Made by a program: the position numbers and the translations under genes. This document shows, piece after piece, positions 11,316 to 22,349 of a DNA stretch of 64,000 nucleotides. Source of the stretch: Acanthosoma haemorrhoidale (Eukaryota; Arthropoda; Insecta; Hemiptera; Acanthosomatidae). Position 1 is the first letter of the stretch; every line of letters begins with the position of its first letter. Below the pieces are notes generated by a model. That model was not told where the DNA came from. It ran no database searches and worked only from the letters and a program-made list of their open reading frames with translations. The DNA lies in contig OV884012.1 in assembly GCA_930367205.1 (NCBI GenBank), positions 48,071,239 through 48,135,238 of the forward strand, written 5' to 3'.

Positions 11316-12475
11316 GTATAGTTGGTCGGGTGGCCTTGATTGCAGAGTACGCACACTGCATGTGATTTTAGGGGATTCTTGCACTATTCACTTTTGTGCC
11401 TCCCACTGCACTTTACACACCTGCGAGGGTGGTGCTAGTATGACTTCGTGTGCCCATATTCCTGGCAATTATGGCATTGGACGATGTCACGTTTGGGGTA
11501 AGGTTTTTTAGCCTGTACTCTTGTGTAATACATGTGGGTCAGTTCATAGATTTTTTCTACTCCTGGTGTTAGCTCTAGATCGACAAAGAACAAGGGCAGT
11601 GGTGTCTTGTTCCCTTCGTCTTGTTCCCTGTCTTCACGTAAAACGTTTGTTATTCAGCGAACTTTGAAACCGAGAGCTGAGAGTTCTTCGTCGCTACTCG
11701 TAGCGATCTTTCCTCCTTTAACTGGTAAGTATGGAAGTCAGCCTTGGTTTCTTCCGCTCGATATGTATCGGCAGTGTACGGGGAAATTTGCGTGTTCCGA
11801 GACCGATTGAGTATTTGCCCGTCCCTACGGTTTTACTCATTTGAGTACATAGAAATTTAAAATTACTAATGTTACGTACAAATATCGCAGGTGGCTTAGG
11901 CTGTGTGGGAGTTTGAGTAGAGTCAATGTCCTCTACTTCAATATTTTTCAACATCTCATAACTGTTGGGCGTGAAAAATGGGAACTCAACATTTGTTTGT
12001 TGTTTTGATGTGCTAGGTTGTGGTGGCGGTGATATTTCCTGATTGAGCTGTTGGGCGCTGACGAATTTATAGGCACATTTATGTTTGATCGGCGTCGGAG
12101 TAGGTGTTGGTACCAGAGACCTTGAGCGTGTTTTTTGATTTTGGAAATCACTTGCTGATAGAAACGCATGCCTCATTATCAACAATATTTTTAACAGACG
12201 TCGATAGGACCAGGTATCCGTTCTAGGATTAAAGTTTCGAGGGGGGTTCTGATGTGTTGTTTGGTGTTTTTCTACTTATGGATGATTTCCAATATTCCTT
12301 GATCGCTCCCAGTTTCGTCTCCCCTGAGTCACTTCCTTCCGAATTATGTCTTCTGCGATGATTCCTAGCTGAAATAAGAAGGATGGGGCTGTGGAGATTA
12401 TGTGTACTACTACGTACACTAGATTCCATCGAATTCAATGCAGGAAGAGGAGAAATCTGTAAATTCAATTATTAT
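11316..12475 (-). pseudogene. LINE-A ORF1 (gag-like, zinc knuckles), frameshifted
   Basis: Two frames cover it: 12468-12229 (N-terminal, with a candidate start at MESSVRSS near 12429) and 12185-11718 (a P/S/T-rich linker, then FVRNISNFK). After another shift, 11610-11330 encodes FFVDLELTPGVEKIYEL, TRVQAKKPYPKRDIVQCHNC and CQEYGHTKSY. The pattern is a PRE_C2HC-type region followed by CCHC zinc knuckles, as in ORF1 proteins of Jockey-clade elements, which bind element RNA. One knuckle cysteine is replaced by a stop (TAG), another stop follows, and the third knuckle (CVLCNQGHP) runs straight into reverse transcriptase sequence. Confidence 0.8.
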
Positions 12476-13351
12476 TTTATTATATTATTTTGTACATTAT
12501 ATATTTTTGAGGTTTTGAAATAAAAAAAACATTGAATTCATATAGTATTCGAGTATTGCAAATAACTGAGACTCGTTGTAATCCCCGGCTCATCTTGCAC
12601 GTGAACTAAAATACTGATGAAGTAGGCGTCATCTGCAAATAGCTCGATTACTTTTTAGTATATAATTCATCGGTGATCATAAGATTATAATCTTCCATAG
12701 AATTGTTCTTGGAATTACTCGACAGATATCAGATAGTCATGGATGTCTTAGATTCGGGCAATACACCACTACTGGGCTTTGCCGTAAAGAAATTTCATTA
12801 CGAAAGACTCTGGATCTAGACTACGTCCGTTCGTGCGAAAAATATTCCGGGAAAATCCTCCTGACTGTTGTTAAAAGAAAATTTGTCTTCTCTACTAAAC
12901 CCCGTTCCACGAGTACATTGGTGGAAAATAGGTCTATATGCCTGAACATAAGTTGATTGCTCGTGGGTTGGCGTGTTCATGCCCGTTCTATTCGGCTGTC
13001 ATCCTATTCCTGGCATTTCATACAAGGAATGCATGATCGACCTTTTGAGGGATCGAGCTCATCTGTTGTAATGATGACACTTGTTAACCTGTATTGGTAT
13101 GAAAATAGTAATGTTAATATCTTGATTCTACGTTCGTCTATCTCTTCATATTTTCCACCTAACTTCGTATTGAATCCAAAACTAAGGGTTGGTGATTCAT
13201 TCCTAATTTTCTCGTCACAAATCTGTTGCTGGCGTTCTAAGTTGCTATCAAAATGATTTGTTAAATCCACTTTCAACGCTGGCTAACTACTATTGGTTTT
13301 TTAACTTCGTTCTGTCACATTACTACTTATTTGTAGCAATTATTGCGTAGG
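12476..13351 (-). other. unassigned stretch with a 90-codon minus-strand frame
   Basis: A more complex, higher-G+C sequence than the desert flanks lies at about 12640-13290. The minus strand is open for 90 codons (13276-13004), with charged, protein-like composition (DEKIRNESPT, KYEEIDERRIK). A further minus frame downstream reads LVERGLVEKTNFLLTTVRRI. I do not recognise the protein. It could be an old transposon ORF interrupted by indels. It lies directly upstream of the LINE-A copy, but nothing shows they belong together. Confidence 0.3.
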
Positions 13352-13456
13352 TAATGATCCAGCCAGCTACTAGGTTAGTTTTAATAGTAATGATAATAAT
13401 AATAAAAGCGGCACCCACTATATTTTTAGTGGAAATAATTTACTTTTACAATTGAC
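13352..13456. repeat. hairpin-bearing direct repeat F, copy 1
   Basis: TAATGATCCAGCCAGCTACT, an ATAATGATAATAAT-type simple stretch, then AAAGCGGCACCCACTATATT and TAGTGGAAATA. It recurs at 16229-16330 in the same orientation with few changes. The CCACTA...TAGTGG arms can form a small hairpin in both copies. Confidence 0.85.
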
Positions 13457-13725
13457 TACTCTAATATGCATTTGTTGTAATAGGTAGCATTTGTTTCAAC
13501 ATTTCACGTTAAATTGTCTTTCGATGGGGTGGGGTAGGGTTTACCGGGGTTATAGTCGGGTTTGTCTATTATTCCATTATCGGGGGGGGGGGTGGGTTGA
13601 TAAACCTCTTCGGGTTGGTGGGCGTGACCCACATCTTAAAGCGTATTTTTCCGCGTCTTTTTGGACGGGGTTTTCTATGGGGTTAAAAAAGCACGATTCC
13701 GACTACTTATTTATATTATGTTTTT
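13457..13725 (+). other. GT-rich block with a canonical G-quadruplex motif
   Basis: The plus strand here is strongly enriched in G and T. It contains GGGGTGGGGTAGGGTTTACC followed by GGGG at 13526-13549: four G-runs with loops of 1, 2 and 6 bases, which meets the usual G-quadruplex definition. An 11-G run lies at 13582-13592. A 78-codon frame overlaps, but its composition follows the base skew and it is not accepted as a gene. Confidence 0.6.
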
Positions 13726-13732
13726 GATGTTT
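13726..13732. repeat. candidate 7-bp target site duplication (GATGTTT), left
   Basis: GATGTTT borders the 3' tail of the LINE-A copy and recurs at 15940-15946 directly outside its truncated 5' end. It is short, so chance is possible. Confidence 0.5.
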
Positions 13733-15939
13733 CAATCAATTTTATTAAGATAAAATTACAATCTGCCTTTTATTAGGCAATGAGTAATTGAGATAAATGT
13801 CATCATTCATACTATATTTACAATTTATCATTCACTCGCTCATTCATACAATATTTACAAACAGCCCAGAGGCCTCCCAAGTCCACAAGGGTCACCTCCC
13901 TCGCATGCGATGAGGAAGCGGAGTCTTGGGGAGTCCCCCACGCTCCTACGTCAGCCGCGTCACTGGATAAGCCAGCGGAGGCTGACCAAGAGCGCGAGAG
14001 CCACAGCGCTCAGGATATGATTAGAGGAACTGGCCATTGCCAGAACTCCCACTATCACTTAGTTATAGCAGGTCACGAGGCCACTGCCGTTTTAATCTCC
14101 GAAGAGGATTATAGGGGTGAGTGGTGCAGTGCAATGACTGTGCTAGGGAATTAGGGTGGTTGGATAGGTTACTATGGAATTTTATGAACTTGGAAGGGAT
14201 GAGTTCAAGAATATAGGGTATATTCAGATCATTGTGAAGGGTTTTGTTGCTGACGTAATAAGGGGCATTTACTATTGTTCTTGGGACTTTTGATTGAAAG
14301 GATTGGATGCGCTTGATGTTCGACTTTTTTGCTGTCCCCCATAGCTCTATTCCGTATGTCCAGATTGGCTTAAGTATAACCTTGTAAATAAGTAGTTTGT
14401 TTTCTATTGAGAGGTGGGATGTCCTTCGAAGTAGTCTGTACAGTTGTCCAAAGCGTCTGTTTAGTTCTTGTCTTTTTAGCCTCGTGTGTGGGTTCCATGT
14501 CAGTCTTTTATCGAGATGGAAGCCTAAATATCGTACTGTCTCAGACACAGGGAGAGGAATTGAATTTAAAAAGACTGGTGGACAGGACTTGCGGCAGAGG
14601 GTAAAGGTTATGTGGGAACATTTTGCTTCATTGACCTTGATTCGCCATTGGTTGCACCAATACTCGATCTCGTCGAGGTGTTTTTGAAGGTTTTGGGATG
14701 CTATATCAGGGTCTGGATGGGTTTACAGGACTGCAGTGTCGTCTGCGAATGTTGCCAAGAAGGTATTGGTGGTAGAGGGGACATCAGCGGTGTATAGATT
14801 ATAGAGGGTGGGACCCAGGACGCTGCCCTGTGGAACTCCTGCTTTAATGGGATAGTAGTTAGATTATTCTAAACCACAGCGGACTTGGAAGAAACGGTTT
14901 GAAAGGTAGGATTGTAGGATTAGGAATAGGGTTTGCGGTAAATATCCTTTGAGGTTGTAAAGCAAGCCTGCGTGCCAGATCCTGTCAAAAGCTTGAGCTA
15001 TGTCCAGAAAGGCAGCAGTGCATGCAATACTGTTTGGTTTTAAGGGCTGAGGATATGTGATCAACAATGCGAAGGCCAAACTGATGAGTAGGGTAAAGGT
15101 TTTTGAATTCAACAATTGGAAGTAGGCGTTTTAATAGGAGTTTTTCAAATATTTTTGAGAGGATAGGGAGTAGGCTAATTGGACGGTAAGATGAGGCGTC
15201 ATTGGGTGGTTTACCGGGTTTGGCGAATAAGACAATAATGGAATGTTTCCAGAGGAGAGGAAAGTGCGTCGTTCGGATAATGCAATTATATATATAGGTT
15301 AGGAAGATTATGGCTTTAGGAGGAAGTTGTTGGAGGATTCGAGGAGTAAGGAGATCATATCCTGGAGATTTTCGGTAAGGTAATTTTTTCAGAAGATATT
15401 TAACCTCGGAGGGGTTAACGGCTTTTGGTGGTAGTGAGAGAGGGATAGGTGAAGGGAGGAAATCTTCAACAGTTGGACGGTGATTATTGTTTTGAGGAGT
15501 AAGATGAGGAGTGAAAGTATGGGAAAGATGCAGTGCTAATTCCTCCGCCATCTCGCCATCCGAAGCCGCCCAGGACCCGTCATCACGACGGAGTGGGTGT
15601 GAAACAGGATGGTATTTTAGGATTTTCTTAGTTAGATTCCATAAGGAGTTGTCCCTGGTAGACAGGGAGGAGAGATAGGAATTGAAAGAATCGGAACGGA
15701 AGGATGCCAATTGCCGCTTTACCAGCCTGCAGTACTGATTGTATGAGCGACGATCAGCAGGATGTCGGGATCTTTGCCACACTGTTCTTGAGTGGCGTTT
15801 GGATTTGATTAGGTCTTTGAGATACTGAGGTAATGGATTTTGATTGTGAATTTTTAAGTGACGGTGGGGTGACGATGCCTCCCAGGCCGACCTCTGGATC
15901 AGAGTAGTGAAGGAATGCACCGCATCATCTAGGTCTTGG
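13733..15939 (-). mobile_element. LINE-A copy, ~2.2 kb, 5'-truncated (best-preserved LINE-A)
   Basis: Minus-strand Jockey-type element. It contains, in order, the region upstream of the reverse transcriptase, the whole reverse transcriptase with FADD, the C-terminal region, the 3' UTR with its G/C island, and the AATAAA tail. ORF1 and the endonuclease are missing, so the copy was truncated at its 5' end when inserted. Candidate 7-bp GATGTTT duplications flank it. Confidence 0.9.
14063..15939 (-). pseudogene. LINE-A ORF2 reverse transcriptase (C-terminal ~620 codons), one frameshift and two early stops
   Basis: An RNA-directed DNA polymerase that would copy its own transcript at a nicked target. 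Frame 1 (15920-14985) carries the linker and finger motifs (SYRPISLLPILSKIFEKLL, GLRIVDHISSA). A single frameshift near 15050 moves coding to the 15115 frame, which then continues to 14063. That frame has motif A (AAFLDIAQAFDRIW, catalytic Asp near 15003), motif B ([11 protein letters not shown]), FADD at 14738-14749, and thumb motif YLGFHLDKRLTWNPH. Stops interrupt it after RCGLE and after FADDTAVL. It ends WPRDLL. The lineage (Jockey clade) is inferred from motif wording, not a search. Not functional as it stands. Confidence 0.88.
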
Positions 15940-16228
15940 GATGTTTATTTATATTATAATTAAAAATTATAAAAAAAAAAGAAAGTGTGTAAAAAAAAAG
16001 CAAAATTATTTACAGGTTGTATAATTTATAAAAAATATCCTACACATAAAATTTCTTAACTAACGTGTACATTTGGTTTATTGGATTGTAATTATTGCCT
16101 TATTATTAGCCCTACTAATTAAATAATTAATCCTAAATTCCAATAATTAAAATACTGGAGCGGCCCCACAAATTGTAACTTACCTCGTTTCTTGATCTCG
16201 TTGATGAGTATCCGGGCGTCAGTAAGTA
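15940..16228. other. AT-rich stretch between LINE-A and repeat F copy 2
   Basis: Begins with the second GATGTTT, then A/T runs. No gene seen. Confidence 0.6.
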
Positions 16229-16330
16229 TAATGATCCAGCCAGCTACTAGGTTACTTTTAATAATGATGATAATAATGATTAAAGCGGCACCCACTATAT
16301 TTCTAGTGGAAATAGTTTTACAATGGACTG
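16229..16330. repeat. hairpin-bearing direct repeat F, copy 2
   Basis: Direct repeat of 13352-13456 with few substitutions and small indels in the ATAATGAT stretch. CCACTATATTTCTAGTGG forms the hairpin. The two copies bracket the GT-rich block and the LINE-A insertion. Confidence 0.85.
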
Positions 16331-19300
16331 ATCAGATTATATTTTAACTAGTATTTCGTACCTTAATTATTGTTCATTGAGAGTACCTTAAGTCACGGGG
16401 TCGTTTGATGTTCCTTTATTCTGTCCAAACAAATCATTTTCTTTGTTGAGTTTCCTGACTGGATCCTTATTATGCTTTTAATATTTCTTCTTTAGACATG
16501 CTGAGTTCTTAACTCTTAACTTAACTTAACAAAATGAAATGACCGTTCAACTTGACAAGGGAGCCAGCCTCGTTCGTTCGGGGATAGACGTGATTATCTA
16601 TATATATCTTCATATCTTCATTCTATTGGCTAAAAGAAAGATCATATCTCCACTTCTGGATTTGATTGGCCGGGCGTTGTCATACGATGCATATCATGTG
16701 TTAAATGAAATAGTGACCCCTCACCTCGCAATATAATATTAAATACAAATATTTAAGCGCTTCTGTATATTTCTGTAAAAAAAAGGGGGGGGATTTTATC
16801 CAGATTTTTTGAACCAGGCAAGGAATAAGTTAACACCATGATAAAACAATTTTGCTAAAAGCAATACAGCTTTTTGGGATTCGAGAACACGGGAGAAATT
16901 TTTTTTAGTACAAGACCAACCCCGAAACAAAGGGACAGTGACTTCGAAGTAGAAGTCTGTTGCTAGATCTTCAGTTCTCGACCCAGGAAGCCTGGACACA
17001 CTACTGGGGAGTCCCTAGCGAATGGGCTTATAAGAGTCAGTCAACTTGTTTTAGCAGCCATCCAGCAGACCAGGCAGGTCTACCTCCAGTAACGAAGAGA
17101 ATCGTAGTTTTCGATTTAACAACATTCCACGTCGGAGATTCATGCAAAGTCGGGTTAATTGAAGATTTATATATTAATGTACGCTGAATTGAAACTATTG
17201 TATGTATTATTTTATTAACATTTATTTGATCTATTAACAAATCTTTTCACTATACACAGTTGTATATAATTGAACAAGACTACCGTCCAGGTATATAATA
17301 TATTACTATAACCTATGTAAAACTAGATTTGGTGTAAGCATCCAACCTCAAATTGACTAATATATCACTTAAGATAAATCCGCACAAAAGCGTTTCAGAA
17401 CTTTAATGCTTCAATATATATGGCTGTGGCCTAGTTTTCGTTAAATTTAGGACGGTGTTACCCCATACAGCCTGCAAATTTATCCTTCAGGCCTCCAATA
17501 TTTAAAAGCAAAATGATGTCTGGAGCTGCTTCGGAGCGCATTTATACATATTAAATATATCCTGATTGAGGCCAGCTTAAATTATTATAATTACCTGTGG
17601 CATGGACCATTTCTAATGTGTTATTACTGTTCTATGATACATGATAACAGTTTAACGTTTCCAGTCCAAAAAGGTTTTCTCTCCCTCTCAGAAAAAAAAA
17701 AGCTTGAAAATGCGCGACCTATGTCACACATAAGTGCCACTTAGCCAAGAGTGAGAGAGGCTTAGTTGGTAATCTAAGGCGAGCAACTGCTAATTGTGTT
17801 TGTGGGAGATGAAGTGCTGACGAGAAATAATCGTGGTGAGTGGACTCTCTTTGACTCTTTTCACTTTAATAACCTCATCCCATCCCTACTTCTCTCAATT
17901 TAATTTTATCTACCTGCTTTTCTAGAAAGTAGCTCCCTCATTTCTTCAGTCAGGGAAAGAGATTATTCTTTAAAAAGTCCATTAATGTATCTTTTAGCAT
18001 TGAAAATATTTAAAACAATATTTTTGGTATAAATGTTATTGTTTTTCACTGAAAAGGCGCCGCTAATCTTTAAAATTACTTATTCGCATGATATGGTGGC
18101 TTCAGGATCATCCTTTTAACTAATTTCACCCATAGTTAGAAGAAATAAGTATGTTGGAGTCTTGAGTTGTATTGTATTGTGTGAGTCAATGGTTGAAGGA
18201 TGGTCTGTTTTGAAGTTTTGTCCTAGGATCCTTTTTGTTTTCGGTGCAAATGTTTCTTGCATTCTTTTAGATAGAAATATATATTTCGTAAACGTTTTTA
18301 GAGATTAGATTTTTCCCTTTTACGAATGAATATATATAACATTTCTCTTCAATGGAATGACCAACATAACATTGATATTGTGGCTTTCATAACAATTAAT
18401 TTATTAAACAATCGAGACAGCGTTAATTGAGAGGATTGCCGTCCTGCAGGATAAAGTTAGCACTATCTATTGTTACAGTAGGGAAGCGTCCCCTTACAGG
18501 AATGAATTAGTGATGCACTAAGGGGCGATTTTCATTTAGCTCCCATAGTAATTCATTGCAGCACCTATTCCTGTGTAATTGCTATGAGTAAGTAACGCTG
18601 CATGAATTGTTCATGATACGTAGGCCATTGTCGGCGTGTTAGTGTGCTGGTGTGACTGAGTGTGCACCCCTGTCGCAGGGTAAGGGTGGCGAGATAATTG
18701 AGTTTGGGTCTGTGGTCATCTGATTGTTTCCAGCAGTCTGAGAGCACTCGGTGCCAGGGCAAAAACATCCCTTAGACCCTCATTCATATTGGGCACTACG
18801 TACAATTACAGCCATCATAACGATTAATCCACAAAAGGACAGGTAATATTAGGTTTGTTATTTAGTTCGTTGAACATCCGCACAAACAGTAAAAATGATG
18901 AATCATTGAAATTTGTAGAAATGACAATACTATTGCCGTTATTTTTTCTTAATTTTAATTAAATCAAGTACTTAAGTTGAGTCGATTAAATGAATGGAAT
19001 TATTTAAATATTAAATTATAAATGCTTATATTTTAAAAATTATGTATTTTATATTGATGAATTTTTTGTTTGATTATTATAAATTTTATTATAAATATGT
19101 TTTATAAATCGATAATTTAATAATCCATGAACTTTGAAATGTATGTATCTTATATTTGTTCTTTTCAAATTGTTAATTTTAGAATAGAGGATTTTCGTGT
19201 GCTATTATAAAGATAAGGGCCGTTTTATTTTCATTCCACTTTACCTTCACTATTTTAGCTTTATTCGTGATAAGCAAATAGTTATAGATTCGAGTTCTTT

Positions 19301-19539
19301 TGTGTTGTATGTTGTTAGTTAATGTGATAATTGTCATTCAACTTGTCTATTTTAATTTTAGTTCTTTGCCCAAACGTGTACTACCTGTCGGGCTTTATTT
19401 CTGTTCAAAATCCGTCATTACCGGAAGTCCGAATAACTTTGAACTCGTGTACGCTTATCACGCTATTAAATATGACTGATTACCAATAGTTTACGACCTT
19501 AAAGGCATATTATAAAAGATAATCTAGCTATGATGGCCA
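16331..19539. other. intergenic, no supported gene
   Basis: AT-rich. Two more complex patches stand out. One at about 17690-17870 has a GTGAGTG donor-like word near 17836; the other lies at about 18480-18780. Neither shows a recognisable protein or repeat. Short frames here were not accepted. Confidence 0.5.
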
Positions 19540-20440
19540 CAGAATCATGGGCCTCTCTATTTCATTACTCGTCATGTTAAAATGTATTTACAGACTAAAA
19601 CTTTTTACATTCATTTTTTTGTTAAATACTCCGCCGATGACATTTCATCTAATATTATTCTTATCTGTCAAACTGGTCGGGCCCGTTGCGAATCAGAATA
19701 TTCCAACTATGTATTATCCTACTCAAGCAGTAGTTCCTCAAGGCAGTGACCTCGGTTCTATCTTATATACCCTATGCACCCCTGGCATCCCTGATGGTGT
19801 CCTAGCACCTTCCTTGAAATTTTGCTGACGATACAGCAATTCTTACGTCTTATTCCGATTAATGTGGTTAATGAACCACATCCATTAACCTAACAAATGT
19901 GTGCATGCCACATTTACCATTCGACGTGGATCCTGTCCAAAAGTAACCTTCCATTCGATACCTCTTTCCACCTCCTACCCTATCAGCTATCTAAGCTTCA
20001 TCTGGACAAAATGCTGACGTGGAAACCCCACACAAGAATTAAAAGATAAGAGTTAAACAGATTTTGGCAACTTTAAAGACTGCTTAATAGAAACCTTAAT
20101 CTCACTCTTAAAAATAAACATTACAAATACAAACAATAAATAAAACCGATTCGGACATAGGAACTAGAAATTTGTAGTACAGGCAAACCCTTAAACATCA
20201 AGCAAACTAAAAAATTCAAACCCAAAGTCCTCAGAACTATAGTCAACGCTCTACATCACAAACTCATCATTACACAATGATCTCAATGTACCTACAGTCC
20301 TTGATCTTATAACCTAAATATTTACCAAATTCCAAGAAAACTCATCAACCTATCCAAATCCTGTAGTCAACTCATCTTCATGCAGTGACACTCATCCATA
20401 CAATCCTCCTCGTCACCTAAAGAATCGGTGGCCTCGAGTG
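19540..20440 (+). pseudogene. degenerate LINE-A reverse transcriptase relic
   Basis: Plus strand. Motif B survives as AVVPQGSDLGSILYTL. The catalytic FADD region is split by a shift (KFC in one frame, then ADDTAIL-like bases in another). Downstream are HLDKMLTWKPHTRIKR and KVLRTIVNAL. Numerous stops and frameshifts make it the most decayed LINE-A ORF here. The 3' UTR is absent or unrecognisable. Family assignment rests on the order and wording of these motifs, which parallel the 13733-15939 copy. Confidence 0.75.
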
Positions 20441-21466
20441 AATAGATATGTATGTCGTTGCGCACTGGCTCTATAACTATTCCCATTCGTATTCTGAACG
20501 TCTGTGAATTTGTCGCCCTCTTTCCGGTCTTCGTAGTCGGAGAGTGAAATTCCTTAGGGGTTATAGAGGCTTCTGGGCAGATTACGTTTGTATAATTGTA
20601 TGAATCTGGTATGAGTCTGAACTGTACACATCGATTGAGTGGAATCGTGTATAGAATATAATTAAGTTGTTATACTGGAATTATTTAAAGCTGGATCAGC
20701 CAAGTTTTGTTTTGTAGATTTCATAATAAAACAAAAGTATTGTCCTTATTATCACACTGTGTGTAACAGTCAAAAGCGTTATAAATTCACTAACATAGTG
20801 ATAATGAAGAAATTGTGGATAGACAAAACCTTTGTTTCCTTAAAAAAATGTTATGTTAATTTGTTATATGAATTTGGAAAAAAAGAAATGTTTCTCGTTT
20901 AAATATACTTGGTTGTACATGAATTCATTTTACATTCATTGAGCATCACTTCTGGTGAGAGCAAATCCCATTGAGTGAATGTTGTTTATTCTTTGGAACC
21001 CCAAAACTATAAGAAATAATGAATTTCCCATTTTCAAACTATTCCGTAAGTCAATTTTTACTTATCGTTCTCGTCATTTCAATTTTTTTCAAAAAACATT
21101 GTAAAAAAAATTGACAAAAAATAAATAACATGATGCCTGGAAAAACGAAAACGAAGTTACCGGAGTAAGATGGCAGATGGTGCTAATGACGCCTTTGCCA
21201 GTTAGCCTTTATCAATTGGTCGATATTAGGCCGTCCTTTGATCTGCAACTGCCTTAACTAGAGCCCAATCATCTCCTTTATCTTACTTCCATCAATAATT
21301 GATCATCTAATTTACTCCAAAAGCCATCTTTTGAATCATCAAAGGTTTACTCCCCTGTGTCGAGCAAGTTAGCAGTTATAATAATATAAAAAAATATATA
21401 TATATCAAAATATAAAGTTGTTTAAGTTATTAATATTATCAGTAACTACATAACAATTAACATATA
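20441..21466. other. intergenic, no supported gene
   Basis: AT-rich except for a more complex, non-repetitive island at about 21150-21330 (GGCAGATGGTGCTAATGACG, CCTTAACTAGAGCCCAATC). That island could be regulatory but has no supporting evidence. Confidence 0.5.
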
Positions 21467-21497
21467 AACGGTGTCCCAGAATTAACGCAAGATTTGA
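21467..21497 (+). repeat. left terminal inverted repeat of the mariner-like element
   Basis: Reads AACGGTGTCCCAGAATTAAC then GCAAGATTTGA. The inverted partner differs at about four positions. Confidence 0.9.
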
Positions 21498-21578
21498 ATT
21501 TGCCGCCATTTGTGCAGTAAAGTGCAGGCAACCCTAAAAAAAAACAATTTGACAGCTGACAGTTTAAGGTTAGTAAAA

Positions 21579-22243
21579 ATGGAGCGTTACACGATAGAAC
21601 AACGTGTCTTTATTGTTGAACATTACCTTAAAAATAATGAAAGTTTGGCGGCCGCAACTCGAAAATATTATACAATATATAGTCGGAATAGTGTTTTGAC
21701 TTCATCAACTGTGAAGAGATTAATTGAAAAATTTAGGGAGACTCGATCAGATGGAGACACTAAACACACTGGTCATCCAAAAACAAGCCGTTCAAATGTC
21801 AATATTGAAGTAGTGCGTGAGAGTGTTGTTGAAAATCCAGAAACATTAATTCGGCATCGTAAACACAGTTCTTTGTGCCGAAATTGGACGATATTGATGT
21901 GGCCAATATATGGTTTCAACAAGATGGTGCCACATGCCATACAGCCCATAAAACAATTCAAAAACTGCATGAGACATATCCAGGTCGTGTACTCTCTCGT
22001 TTCGGTGATCAGAATTGGCCCCCTAGATCGTGTTATTTAACACATTTAGATTTCTTTTTACGGGGTTATTTGAAGTCAAAGGTGTATGTTAACAAGCCCG
22101 CATCCACCTGTTGGTTAAAAGAGGAAATTAAACGCTGCATCAACGAAATTCAACCACATTTATGTCAAATGGTCGACAAAAGAGTGCGTATGTGCCAGCA
22201 AAGTCGTGGAGGCCATTTGCCCAATGTTTTATGCTATAAATAA
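21579..22243 (+). pseudogene. mariner-like transposase, central deletion and frameshift
   Basis: The likely start is the ATG at 21579 (MERYTIEQRVFIVEHYLKNN), not the upstream in-frame ATG at 21510. It opens with the helix-turn-helix DNA-binding region (SSTVKRLIEKFRETRS, then a GHPKTSRS hinge). After RHR near 21860 the frame jumps to VPKLDDIDVANIWFQQDGAT, the second catalytic Asp block, and continues to PPRSCYLTHLDFF and RVRMCQQSRGGHLPNV. The first catalytic Asp is lost in the deletion. The third acidic position, normally Asp in a C-D-L-T-P context, is Tyr. Length is about 220 codons against roughly 345 in relatives. Inactive. Confidence 0.9.
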
Positions 22244-22318
22244 CCCTATCCTATTTAGTTTATAATTCTATAAAAAAAATAACAACAAAAATACTAAAAA
22301 CTGTGTTTTCTATTTAAA

Positions 22319-22349
22319 TCAAATCTTGCGTTTATTCTGGGACTCCCTT
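22319..22349 (-). repeat. right terminal inverted repeat of the mariner-like element
   Basis: Inverted partner of 21467-21497, followed by TA. Confidence 0.9.

Larger units (their letters stand above)
10368..12475 (-). mobile_element. LINE-A copy with a large internal deletion (ORF1 joined to RT C-terminus)
   Basis: Minus-strand element. Its 5' side (12475 down to about 11316) encodes a gag-like ORF1, and its 3' side (about 11316 to 10560) encodes the last quarter of the reverse transcriptase, then the LINE-A 3' UTR. The ORF1 end, the endonuclease and most of the reverse transcriptase are missing. The junction falls inside the third zinc knuckle. Whether the 5' end is complete cannot be judged without a full-length copy. 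Confidence 0.85.
21467..22349 (+). mobile_element. IS630/mariner-superfamily DNA transposon, internally deleted, both TIRs present
   Basis: Terminal inverted repeats of about 31 bp (21467-21497 and 22319-22349) share GTCCCAGAAT(T/A)AACGCAAGA and TTTGA. TA dinucleotides abut both ends (21465-21466 and 22350-22351), the normal target duplication of this superfamily. The element is about 880 bp, whereas autonomous relatives are roughly 1.3 kb. The missing part is the middle of the transposase. Confidence 0.92.

Noticed and set aside
13491..13727. 78-codon frame in the GT-rich block
   Set aside because: Gly/Val/Phe content is dictated by base skew; G-quadruplex sequence is the simpler description.
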